64,000 nt of DNA from Panorpa germanica (taxonomy: Eukaryota > Arthropoda > Insecta > Mecoptera > Panorpidae): NCBI GenBank assembly GCA_963678705.1, contig OY783212.1, positions 13,082,001 through 13,146,000 of the forward strand. Reading direction: 5' to 3'. This document shows positions 24,766 to 36,425 of the stretch, in pieces. The notes beneath the pieces were generated by a model, which saw only the letters and a list, made by a program, of their open reading frames with translations, was not told where the DNA came from and did not search any database. Position 1 is the first letter of the stretch. Every line of letters starts with the position of its first letter. The translations under genes and the position numbers were made by a program.

Positions 24766-25600
24766 ATACCATCATTGCTTATACTAAAAACAACGATCCT
24801 AATAAAACATAATTAATTTTGTGAATTTTCTTTTTAAATGAATGAAACAAAAAATAATGAATTCAATGTACGTAAAACAGAATTAATTGTGTTTTAATTG
24901 AAGGTAATTAAGCACAAATTGATTTTAACATCTCTTCTTCCCATCCCACCCTCTCGTGTCCCTATGTTTGCACAAGGGATATAATTTACTGTTTAATGTT
25001 TATGTTTACATTTCCTTATACCCTGTTATAATGAAGCGATCTATTTGTAAATAAATTATACTATTTTAGCATAAATAAGCTCACTAATTGAGTATCTAAG
25101 TGGAAATGTAATGTCTAATTATTATAATTGCTAATTATAATAAAACATAAAGTCATTGTTTACCTTTTAATGGCACGAACTTTATGACCGACCATCGGTA
25201 TAAATTAAGGGCAGTTAAGTATTATGACCTGGAACAATGAACTTTATTTATTATTGACTATATATGTAGAAGGTTATGCTTGTATGAAAGTGCAAGATAC
25301 TTATATACAGTAATACTTACTTTTACCTTTACTTAAGTTTAAGTAAACCTTATGCATAAGCGTATGAATCTTATGACAGGTTTTATTTTGCAATACTATT
25401 CCTTTCACCGCTCTCGTATCGTACTAATGTCGAATATGTCTGATGGCCTTTGTGTAAGATTTTTCGAAGCACGTTCTAGACCACAATTCGAAAATATATT
25501 TGGTTATTATATTAACTAGACTATAGATTATTTCAGAGGTGCTATGTAGAAGTTTAGGTTAAAATCTATGTAGGCGTAGGGTAATGCATTTTGCTTCTGA

Positions 25601-25672
25601 AACTTTTGCCTCAGGACCGTGATCCTAAGAAGCCCGCGAAAATTAATAAAAAAAAAAAAACTTTTGCCTCAG
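25601..25672 (+). mobile_element. 46-bp retroposon 3' scrap with target-site duplication
   Basis: CTTTTGCCTCAG occurs at 25603-25614 and again at 25661-25672 as a 12-14 bp direct repeat. Between the copies lie only GACCGTGATCCTAAGAAGCC and a few more bases, ending in about 13 A residues. This is the signature of target-primed reverse transcription with extreme 5' truncation. The same 3' tag occurs near 10505 and more loosely near 58695. Confidence 0.8.
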
Positions 25673-27344
25673 TTTCCGTTCAGAAACACCGTCGAAACGA
25701 AGACGCTTTCTTTATTATACGTAAGTTACCTTATTATCACCCAAATGTCGATTTAGATAATAGGGCATGTCTGAGAATATCGTACTCGAATTTTATATGT
25801 GTCTGATGTCAACATAAAGATAAGACTGATGACAATGTCGCAGATAAAGGTCAAAACAAGGCAGTACATAATACTAGGAATCGCTAATAATTACAAATAT
25901 ATATTGCATCAATTATTTTCATTTTATAAATAATTGTTTGCATTTCATTATTTATAATGTCAGATTGTAGTCTGCATATAATTGACATGATCTTAAAAAT
26001 GATTTGTCTATCTCAATTGTTTTTAATATTACACTAAGTATCAGTCAGACTGTCTCTAATGGTCTCTAAACAAACGTATGTTTCCATGACCCGTATTAAA
26101 GCGATTCTGATTATTAATTTGAAACTTTATTAACAGGAAAAACAGAAACCGGAAAACATTTAATCAATTCAAACAAATTCAATTAATTTCATCAATTATT
26201 ACAAATATTCTTGGTTTCCTAAACAGAGAGTGGGTTTAAATGTAGGTGGGTAAATGTAACCTTTACATATACAATATATAACCTATACAATATGTCTGTT
26301 CAAAAATATATTCAAGAGAAGAGATGTGGACTTATTAGCAAGTAATTATTTTAAAGTTAACAAGTTTTTGCAAGATCCTTGGACTGGCACTTGAGACTAA
26401 TAAGCGGAACTACCCATACTTGGTCTGTTTACATATTACGTTCACATTTTACATGGAACATGTTGACGATATGCATATTCGTTGACGAGCGTCGGTAATT
26501 ATATTCTTAAGTTAATTACTGTTTTCATTACTTGCCTTAACAGAAACTGGGGTAGTTACTTTAGTCCCTTACTTATATATATATATATATTTGTTATGGT
26601 ATATGACAGACGTAACAATTTGGTACCGGCCTACTAGGAAAAACTTATACCGCGAAATTTTCTTAACATACAAATAGCATAAATGAAAGCAACGGCGTCC
26701 CTGCTATTACTTTAATATACAAGATAATATCTTGTTTATATCTTCCATAAAGTCTTGCACATAAATTATAAGCAGAGGCTTAAGACAAAAACTAAAATTA
26801 AATATATCACTTGGGGCGGTTTTAAGTCAGTCTTTTTTAATACAAAAATCTGTTTAAACTTTTTCTAAGGACATTATTATGCTACAGCTGTAGTGTAAGT
26901 AATCCTTGGTGAACAATAAATTAAATAACAAAAGTTTTATTCGTGTGTTTGGCAGTTCTGTTAACCTCAAAATATGAACCACGTAATAGAAAGGTCACAC
27001 ACCACGACCCTGTCTGCAGATTCGTCGTTAAATATAATTAATTACCTCTTAATCGTCGCCTCTTTTTGGTCTTAAGGTACAATCCGTTGAAGCGTTGTCT
27101 TGTACACTGACTTGTATTTTATTTAATAAAGAAAACAAAATATACATATAATCTATACTACTACTACTACATTAGTCTACTTGTTCAATGTTTTTATGCA
27201 ACTTAGTAAAACAATTAGCCGATATATCTATTTATATACATTTACAGTACTACTAATTGTAGTTCAATTGTGGAGCATTGCACTGCCGTGCGTTTGTTCA
27301 TAATGATCTCACAAAATCAGTGCAGAGACAAGAAATCTCGCTAC

Positions 27345-27731
27345 ACTTGAGGTGCGTGGTGAGATAAGATATCTTTGGGCAATAAATCTGTCGGCAACAG
27401 CAGAAATTGATCGTGAATTATGTGATGCATCAGAGGATCCAATTGTTTACAGATGGAAGAACGAATAATCATGCTAAAAAGAGGAGTTCTGTAGGCTCTC
27501 GAAAATTGACAAAAAAGTTCGTGAAAATCTTTGATTCACAATGTCATAGATTTCTCAACCGATCCCGCAAATTTATCGAACTGTTTTGTACGAGGTTATC
27601 GAAAAATTAGGCTATCCGAAATTCTGAAAGAAACTGCGCAGGCGACTGAATTTTATGCAGAAGGAATTTCCAAGTTGGAGAAACGTTATGACAAATGCTT
27701 GAATTTAAATGACGACTATGTTGAAAAATAA
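27345..27731 (+). pseudogene. internally deleted mariner-type transposase
   Basis: The first part (VRGEIRYLWAINLSATAEI..., then YRWKNE and a stop) resembles the N-terminal helix-turn-helix of SETMAR-like mariner transposases. A second piece (TMS.ISQPIPQIYRTVLYEV and EKLGYPKF) fits the second DNA-binding helix-turn-helix. The frame then passes directly to FYAEGISKLEKRYDKCLNLN and DYVEK followed by TAA, the canonical C-terminus of the same family. The whole D,D,D catalytic core is missing, and stops and frame breaks interrupt the rest. Downstream, AAACCGGGGG..CAGTCCTCGT at about 27794-27824 looks like the 3' inverted terminal repeat next to TA. I could not find the matching 5' end. Confidence 0.7.
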
Positions 27732-27793
27732 TATACAGATAATATAATACATATAATAAAATATTTGTATTTGTTTGTGTTTTTTATTTATAG

Positions 27794-27826
27794 AAAACCG
27801 GGGGTTCTTTCTAAACAGTCCTCGTG
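27794..27826. repeat. probable 3' terminal repeat of the mariner relic
   Basis: AAAACCGGGGGTTCTTTCT is followed by AAACAGTCCTCGTGTA. A GC-rich terminus with CCGGGG next to a TA is typical of mariner ends, and it sits about 65 bp after the transposase stop codon. No inverse copy was found upstream of 27345, so the left end is probably lost. Confidence 0.4.
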
Positions 27827-27831
27827 TATAT

Positions 27832-28784
27832 ATATTGTTGTATTGTTAAATATATATTTGTATATGTTTACTCCAAATAGTTATTCATGCAACTGAAATT
27901 TGTTGTTCAAGAATTAAATTTAAGAAATGTCGACAGAAATAAAGAAAAAAGCAATCCTAACTAAATATTTACTAGTCATCCAAGGAGCACATATTTGTCA
28001 AGTAAAGTTCACAAAGTACCCTACTATGTAAATAGGCAGTAACTTCATGACTAATATTAATGCGAGTTTACTCCCACTACTCGTAGTTTCTTTAGTTATT
28101 GAAGTATAAAGAACCAACTTGTGAGGTTCGTAAAATTTATTCGTGCATTCACGCGAAACAGTGACGTAAATAAACTTTCAAGGATCACTCAAACTTTAGA
28201 ACAGAATAAATTTGTTTTGATTAGGAATTGAATAAACAAATTATAGCGTAAAATGTACAATGGAATAAAACTTTATTTACTAATATTTTAAAATGTGTTT
28301 ACACACGAAGTCTTATTTGTTTAGGTAACATAAAAGCTCAACAGAAGGTCTGTATTGTGTGTTAATTGAAAAAAGCTTTCAAGAGAGAAAGCTTTATTCA
28401 TAATAAATATATTTTTTTTTATGTATCCAACAGTCGCTTTAAAAAAAACTTTGTTTAAGGTAATATAAGGAAAATATTGTAGTAAAATGAGGACGATACT
28501 TAATATGCAGTCTGCGTATGGCAGGTGTACAACATTCTCTTTCTCTCTCTCTCTCTCAGTCTAATATATACTTTTAATAAGACGTCTCTGTTTCAACATA
28601 AATTTAAGCTTTGTTGTTCAAACACTCTATTTTTATAATTTGATCATTGATTTAAACGGGGGAAGGAGAAAATGTTCACATAGTGTGACAAGACGTGACA
28701 TTCCAATTCAAATTGTGTGCAATTATTTCAAGATATCGTCAATATATTATCGATGTAATTTTAAGCGAATTTCATAAACATCAT
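27832..28784. other. AT-rich gene-free stretch
   Basis: Nothing recognised apart from a short (TC)n run at about 28536-28557. Confidence 0.5.
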
Positions 28785-29140
28785 TTAATTTAAAAATATA
28801 TTATCTCCGTTTCTCTGTAGTAAAAAAAATCCGACATTTAGGAGACGTACAGCTGGCTGGATGAAATTCATCAATTCTATAGAAAATAGCTGTAACTCTA
28901 TAGCCTCCTTAACATTATTCTTAGTCAATATATAGAAGATTTTAATGAGAATACTGTCAGTTTTTTTTTTGTCTAATACATTTATATTATAGTTACCAAG
29001 TATCAGTTTACGATTGTTGTAGTTACGAAATAAGTTTGGAAATACTTTACGAAAATCATTAATCAGAGCGGAAAACACATAGCGCGGCTGACAGGAAATA
29101 CAAGGAAGCCGTAAAACTGTTCGAGTATTTCAGATTCCAA
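28785..29140 (-). pseudogene. decayed LINE endonuclease fragment (tentative)
   Basis: The minus-strand frame reads NDFRKVFPNLFRNYNNRKLI and then LGNYNINVLDKKKTDSIL. This resembles the segment of LINE apurinic-type endonucleases leading into the GDFN motif (here GNYN), with FxxxFxxxFxNLxxNYNNxKLI typical of that region. The rest is degraded and no reverse transcriptase follows. The key aspartate of GDFN is replaced. Chance similarity in AT-rich sequence is possible. Confidence 0.4.
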
Positions 29141-30775
29141 ATACAATATATTGGATAAAATACATGTCGTAAAATAATAAAACGAAATTCAATTTATCAC
29201 CTAATTTATTCAGCTGTACAGACAATGTTTATTTGTGGTGATGTATTTTTTGAAATTGATGAAATGAGATAGTTTTTTCATTTGTCTTGAAAATGTAAAT
29301 ATAAGAAATGATATGTCATCTACTTATGTGACATGCGTCGTTGTATTATCATGTGGCGTGCTCTGTATATTGGAAATACAAGTCACAGAATATTGCAGAT
29401 ATGATCACATTCGTAAAAAGATTGATATTTTTCTTACAATTTTATAAAATTCAATGTATTTTTTTTTTTTTGTAAAAAGGAAGAAACACATAGAAAGAGA
29501 GAAATAGAGTTGGTTGGAATCTTTAAATTGTTTAAAGTACTTATATCTTTGGAAAAAATTGTTTCTTAAAAAAGCTTAATTACAATAAACAAATTTCAAT
29601 TGATATACAAACTATTTTGGGATAAATAGTAAATGCAAAAATATTTGTAGAAATTTGTAGTTTTACACTGTATTGTATTAATTTAAACTAAAACGAAATA
29701 ATTTAAAAACAAAATTGTACTAGTGAATAAAGCGATGTAGTCTTGAATAGATATAAAAGCATCTCTGTATATACTCGTCGATATAAAAAAATAGATCCAG
29801 TGGGAGGGGCTGATAAATGGAGAGACAATATTGAAGAGTTAGTATACACTTAGTTTTTTTTATAGAAAAGCTCTATAGACCTTTAAAAATTAAATATAAT
29901 TCTTTTTTCTATAAATGTTGAAAGAGTAAAGTAAGATTAAAGGGAGTTGGATAATTAAGAGCAATGATACCGACAGGAAAAAATGCATTTAATCATGCGT
30001 AAATGAAATGGTAATTTCATTGGTAATTATGCCGTACGGGATATAATTGTAAGTTAAATAATTCCGTGTGAAAATTATTTCCGACGTTACAAATGTTGGC
30101 AGACGATATTAAACGTTACGAAAATTGAAACTAAACGCAAAAAATGTAGCGGTGGTCCTAAAATACAATAGCCATAATATCAACACCTTAAGGCAAGTTG
30201 ATATTCTTATTCATTAAAAGTAATAGATGTTGGATAGCACTGCTCCTTTCATTATATTCATACGGTGCTGATGCAATTATTCAAGTCTGCATTTAAATCT
30301 CCTATTCCCCAAAGTTCTGATTTTACAATCAGTTTTATTATCCTTATAACGACGCGGCACACCGACAATTAAAATGAAATATTCATCACTAAAAATGTAC
30401 ATGCTGAAATGATGAGATTTTCTGGAAATATAAATTTTATCACATGTAGTCTGATATTTGGTATTTTATTACCAGTTGAATCTTGAAAGGTTTTATAAGA
30501 TTTATAGAATAATAAAATTTTGTATTATTTCATTGTTAGTAATAACTAATATAAGTTCATTATTATTATTATGGTTTATATAACACGAATTTTAATGAGG
30601 TGTATAACGGAAAAGTTATAAAAATATTTCTTTACAAATATTTCGTTCAGAGAATAGACACCTTGATAATTCTTTTGGATATGCAATTAAAAGTAAAACA
30701 CTTTTAAATTAGAATTATTTTACACGTAATAACTACTATTACTATAACTTTAGATCGCCAATGCGAAGTCAGCCT
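29141..30775. other. AT-rich stretch downstream of the minus-strand gene
   Basis: No further gene is recognised. It includes the 3' flank of the terminal exon at 30776-30892 and so presumably its 3' UTR and poly(A) site, which I cannot place with confidence. Confidence 0.35.
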
Positions 30776-30892
30776 TTAAGCTACAGGAATGTAAATTCCA
30801 TTTTTACTGCCGATTTCTTTGAATACTGTTTTCGATTCATCAGCGCCAAATGGACCTCTCGCATCTTCAGTAACTGGTTCTGCATTTAGTAA
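30776..30892 (-). CDS. terminal coding exon of an unidentified minus-strand gene
   Basis: The frame reads LLNAEPVTEDARGPFGADES... and ends GIYIPVA plus TAA (30776-30778). Composition is clearly protein-like and unlike the AT-rich background. With the acceptor at ACCCGAG|TTA the exon is in phase 0 and joins directly to the phase-0 exon at 39449-39559. An alternative acceptor (TAAATGCAG) would start it at 30879 but would need a phase-1 upstream exon. It encodes a hydrophilic, probably solvent-exposed C-terminal tail. I do not recognise the family. The frame's only in-frame ATGs upstream lie in intron-like sequence. Confidence 0.65.
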   Translation of the reverse strand, partial: LLNAEPVTEDARGPFGADESKTVFKEIGSKNGIYIPVA

Positions 30893-31397
30893 CTCGGGTA
30901 TAATTAGGTTCAATTTGTGATGTAGGAAAAATCTAACATTCATAAAACGAAAACACACATAAAAAGTAAATTTTAAGAGATACAGAATAAGTATATTAAA
31001 CTATAAATAAATTTACTTACGTTACGTAACAGTTTAACTTTAAAACGTCATTATGATTATCTATTACATTAATTTACTACTAAAAAACAGTAATAAAATT
31101 ATTAAGTTATATATTTAGTTTTACGACTAGGATTTAGAGGATAATATAATAAAGTTTTTAATCGTAATTGATACGTATTTTACGTAAAATATAGGACTAA
31201 ATGTTAATAATCACACTTGTATAAAGATGAAATTTATAAACAAAATATGAATTATTACTCAGAGTAAAGTATAGCTTTATTGCATTCGTCTATAGAATTA
31301 ATTTTTGAATGAGATATATTTATTTTTCCGTAGGTTTGCGGCGATTTTAATAAATTGTCACGTGCCACGGTATTCTGTCATTGCCGTTTGATGTAGA

Positions 31398-31545
31398 GTT
31401 TTTTCTGGATAGCTGTAAAGATTTTGCAAGATATCAGTAAATGCTTTACTGATATTTAATAATGACGTACATAGTATTGTATGATAGGGTAATTAAACTC
31501 GTCTAACACTAACCATCAACGCTTTTGGCCAAAGTGTCGTCTATG
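31398..31545 (-). repeat. SINE relic, partner of 38676-38904
   Basis: Shares GATAGCTGTA, TTTTGCAAGATATCAGTA and TACTG.TATTTAA with 38690-38757. It ends with CAACGCTTTTGGCCAAAGTG, resembling the tRNA-like head of that copy. The stretch holding the B box is deleted. Confidence 0.5.
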
Positions 31546-32435
31546 AAAGTATTGTTTACATCAAATATATATTACACAAGAATTTGTTAACAATATTTTT
31601 CTAGAAAATTGATAGTGTACGTACGTAATATTACGCTGCCACTGCAGTTGCATTTTGGATTTACTTGTACTACAAATGCATTTGCATAAACAAAATGACA
31701 TCAATCGTATATTTCTCGTTCCATTAATGAAGTTTACATTGTATTGCAGATCCATCTTGTATCTTACTGTGGGTACTATTTTGTATTTCTACAATACATT
31801 TAATGTATTTTATTCGCAATAAAGTTTATACACGGCAATAATCTTTTATTAAATGTTTTTTATTTCAATTGAAAACTGAGAATGAACATCAAATGTGGAA
31901 CTGTTTAATATACACATGAATCAAATAACTCAGTAAAAGCAAATAACACTGCTAAATTGGATGATATAATATTTGGAATGTTTTTTGAGGTATCGATAAA
32001 CATGATTGGCAACGTTTTCACCAATAAAAACAATGCGCTGTATAGGTACGAGTACATGAACATAGTGCTTAAGCCAAACGATAAGTCATTCAAAATTGAA
32101 TGATGTTGTAATACAATTCACACCAAATATTATTAGTCAGTAATAAAAGTTTTTATTAAAAAAAACCCGCAATACGGGTATATGAAAATTATTTTAATTT
32201 AAAATTCATGAAATAATTTTAAGTAGAATAAAATACTGTTGAAAACATATTAATTTTGAGGTACATATTTTTGACAAAACAAAGTTAAAATTACAAATAA
32301 AACCTTTAATTAAAACATTTTGTGGTGTATAAAAGCTGTCCGTGAATAAAGTGTTGTCATATATTATTTAACGAAAACATTAACGAAAATAACTGCCGCG
32401 GCGTTCTAGTACAATAAGTGGGGTAAACGTATTAA

Positions 32436-33072
32436 GGGCAGGGTTAGGGTTTTCACTTTCGAAAAATCCCATTTTTTTTTGTCTTATCTTATTGTTTAAC
32501 ATTTCAAGAATATGTCCTTAAAATTTTAAGCCGATCTATTAGCAATATTCTTGAAGTTATTGTCTCATTAATCTCCTGGCCTTTAACGCTATAACTACTA
32601 GCGGGCATTCGGGATAGCAGTGCAGCTGTCGAACAGATATACAGTTTATTCATAGTCGCGTTTTTCTCAAAACTACTTTTTCAAAGTCCGTGTTCACTGC
32701 CATTTAAAAACTAATTGACCGATTCATTTCAAACTTCGTACACATTTTCTACATATAAAATACCTCCCCCAAACGTTTAGATAAAAAATTTTTTTTTACA
32801 TTAAGGGTGTTTTCCACCCACAAAATGGCGGAATTTTTCGTGGAAAATAACAGTTCACACTTTAGATGGCCGCCAAAAATTTTTAAATGAAAAAAAAATT
32901 ATCAGAGAACGTTGGGGGGAAGATTTGATATTGCTGCATGATAAAATTATACAACATAGTCAAAAGTATGTTCAATAATGTACAAAAATCGAATAAAATT
33001 GCTCAATCTATACTTGAGAAAAAAAATCGCAAAAAAAGTGTTTTTTTTTACGCTGAAACCATAACCCCTCCC
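32436..33072. mobile_element. 637-bp TIR element flanked by TTAA
   Basis: The left end GGGCAGGGTTAGGGTTTTCA and the inverted right end GGGAGGGGTTATGGTTTCAG match at 14 of the first 17 positions. Both are immediately flanked by TTAA (32432-32435 and 33073-33076). TTAA targets with G-rich termini are typical of Kolobok- or piggyBac-type DNA transposons. The interior is more GC-rich than its surroundings and has no long open frame, so this is a non-autonomous copy. Superfamily is inferred from target site and ends only. Confidence 0.75.
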
Positions 33073-33659
33073 TTAATAAAAAGTGGAACGTAGGAGATCA
33101 AAATTTTATCATTCACTCAAAAGAATCGTTAATTTTATTAATATTTGATTGATTTTTAATATCTGTACAAGTTTCATCATGTCTGCAAAACTCTCTAGTT
33201 TCTAATTTCCAAGTTTATCCGGTTATATAAATAAGTAAAGTCGCATGGCATAATATATAACAAAAAAAACTCAAGCATCCACAAGGAAATAAGACCAGTG
33301 TATGCGCCATTGGTTGTAATGAGAACCCTTAATGATGTCCATAAAGATAAAACTCGACCCCATTTTAGAAAACCTTGTCTGCCTTAACGGCCTGTCACGA
33401 CAAAAGTCTTATGGTTTATAGAAACGAAAAGAACACCACAGTGTTTGTGAATAAAAAATCACAAAAATCAATTGTGATGAAAGTGTTACAGATATAAATT
33501 AACATTTATTTATACAAAGTCAGAATAATTGAAAACAGTTCTACAACAATATATAGTTACCTGTTAAAAGTTTAGATGTTAATTATATGTGAATACTATG
33601 TTTACTTATTAAATGTTATTTTATATATTCTTAAAATTGTATTAAATATATAAGTATGA

Positions 33660-33800
33660 ATAAGAATTAGCTTGTAGTAAGCTAGCAAGTATAAATCTTG
33701 CACTGTAAGACAATTTCTATATCGGAAGTAGAAAACGAACTTCGAAACTAACTTCTGGCAAGTTAGTAAATAGAAATCTCATAATATTATGCAGAAATGT
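33660..33800. repeat. dispersed repeat, one of three copies
   Basis: TAGCTTGTAGTAAGCTAGCA is the inverse of a block at 40838-40858. GACAATTTCTATAT is the inverse of a block at about 14600-14612. No coding content or clear ends. Confidence 0.45.
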
Positions 33801-36249
33801 CTGTGTAAATTATTCTTTACATAGAAAAATCGCAGGTAGTTCTTATAATGATTAACAATTATTATATTAGAGCATAAGCAGTGTAAGTAATGTTTAAACC
33901 ATGATTATACACGGTTCAACCCCTTTCAGCTTCATCCATTTAACAGAAAAAAATGTTCTCTAATTTACGTTAAAAAAATATATATTTTGTAATATTCGTT
34001 TAACAAAAAAAGACCGAAAATAAAAAAAGTGAATGTCCAAAAACGGATGAAGTTATTTTTCCTGACGATAAAAGTATATGAAGCTCAATAGAGCTTGCAG
34101 GCATTTATATCTGCATACTCATATTGTAGAAATCTACGTAGTGTTAAGACAGTGGTTTGTAACCTATTTTTGTTCATAAGAGAACTTCTCCGGTCTACAA
34201 CCACGATAACAGCTTGTTTTTCTCTGATGTTATTTGCATGAGAGTCGCAAATGTTTTCTGTTACGACGTCAAGAAATTAATAATTAATTTACACATATGT
34301 TAAATAGTTCTGTTTTATCAATTATCAATTTTATGTGAGTTAAAATACATTCAACTAACTATTTCTATTCCATTCATTCAACTAAGCATTATCTTTACAC
34401 AGCATATAAATCTATTTATTTATCTTTATGAAAGTGTGTAGCAAACGTAATTGTAGCAGTTATTTCTTAATGGCAACATTAAAAAGTAAATAACGTAAAA
34501 CGCATTTGCAGCAAAAATGAATAGGAAAATTGTAAAACTGCTAGTCAAATTTAAAGCTGTAAAAATGTAAAAGCTAAAAAAAACATTGATGCGTAATTTT
34601 ATTTTTTAACATTTTAACGAGGAGTTAAATTTAATACTAAGTGGTATAATTAAAAACTTGTCAGTGCTGCTGTTGCATATATTTTATATATAATATATAC
34701 ATCATGAAGATTAAAATTACTTTTAAGAGAATATAGTTAAGATACATAATTATATATACGAGAGTAAATAACGAAAAAATGTTTATATCAAAAATGATAT
34801 AAACAAATTATAGATATATGTTTTTAATTTAAGTACATTTTACATAGACAAGTATTGCAGCTTTCATAAATGTTTAAAAATGAAACTAATATTAACATCA
34901 TGCAGCATTTCATCTTATAAATTATTATTTATACTACATATTACTTTAGATTTAAATTTGGGGGAGCGCTAATTTTTTAAATATTATTTAGCATGTTTAT
35001 TCAAAACTATTATATAGTTTATTTTATAATTGTTATTATATCACTGTCATTTCAATAATAATTGTAATATAATAATTGAGTGTTTGTAGATTTGTTAATC
35101 ATTCTATAGATTGTTTCTTTGCCAGGCATAGAATCCAGATCCGTATTTAAAAAGATCTTACGTGACTTATTTACCTTGGCCACCCAGAGAACAGAACGAC
35201 AGTTTATTTCTTGTTCTTAAATATATACAATAATAATCTATTATCAACTAATGTAGACTCAAATCAGTCATTGCGTCCCTTTATACGATGTATTAAGCGA
35301 GTATTATATTACAATAAATATTTTTAAAATCAGGTTGAATAGTTCATTCAATGAGTTCACTGGAAAACATATAAAAATCAATATTTTACAATGCTTAGAA
35401 CAATGGGAGTGCCAAAGTAATATTAAAATCTTAAAATACGAAGCCAATATTAGTAGTAATAAGTGTAGAAGTATTAGTGCGAGGGCACATTATATGTAAA
35501 ACAAAACTGTCTAAAGATAAAATTGTTTAACGCGTTCATATGATGTCTCTTAAATTAGACTGATGAATAATATTGAGTGAGGTTTATGATATTTACAATT
35601 ATAGCTACTCCGTTTTCTTTTTAAATAATTATTAACATAGCAGTATTTCTTTATAACAACTAGAGATATTTCGTTTTATTATATTAAAAGTTTTATGTTT
35701 CGTGATTTCCGTCTACAGGAAGCAAAGCTCGGTGACCTCATGTGACTTTAACTAATATTTTACCACTTTTCGTGAATCGCACGTAAGAAACTCTTATCTA
35801 AGATTCATTTTTAGATTGGCGAAATTTCTGAGGGTAGAAACCAATCACGTAAACAAGTGTAAAGACCGTATTTAAATTAGTATGCTATATTGTGTTACGT
35901 ATTAAACAACTTTGTGAGAAAACTTAACTTTTAAAATGCCTTTTAATGTTCTTGAATTAATTCTCTAAAAGCAACATTGCTGTTGTTATTTAAATTTCTG
36001 CAACATAGTTGTAAATGTAATAATTAAAAGAAATAGCAAATAATATCACTTAGAAATAAATTGCAGTGTGAGTGATTAAAGTAAAATAAAAGTAAAATAA
36101 TTCCAAGTTTTCTTGTTTGAAAATTCAAAAATTTTAAAATTTAAAATTCCCTTAGTAAAATAATGAAACTTGGAATTGCCTTGTAGCAAGCAAGTCTACC
36201 TGGAATATTACTAAAGATTTCAATGAAAGCGTTATTCTGTAACGGATTT

Positions 36250-36425
36250 TTTTTCTAATTTTATTTATTTAACGTCAGCCTATGTCGTTTGCTATCACCG
36301 TTCTATCACAAACGACCTACTACTATGTTGGCTGATTTTGTGGTGCCGTGGTCTTAAATATGTGCACAACACCGCTGCGTAATAACTTTACGATTACCTG
36401 TAATGATGCGAAAATCTGATTTAGA
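36250..36425 (-). repeat. SINE body, head-truncated
   Basis: Shares ATTTATTTAACGTC with 17245-17260 and the ACACCGCTG..TAATAA block with 3860-3890. Reverse-complemented, the tRNA-like head is missing. Confidence 0.45.

Larger units (their letters stand above)
22157..27340. other. AT-rich gene-free stretch
   Basis: No gene recognised. It holds the 15-bp-arm hairpin at 23534-23568, a SINE copy near 24.6 kb and a tiny retroposon insertion near 25.6 kb, all listed separately, plus a short (AT)n at about 26575-26590. Confidence 0.45.

Noticed and set aside
30776-30958. Single-exon 60-residue gene starting MCFRFMNVRFF
   Set aside because: The first 20 or so residues are intron-like AT-rich sequence; the downstream part is better explained as a terminal exon after a splice acceptor.
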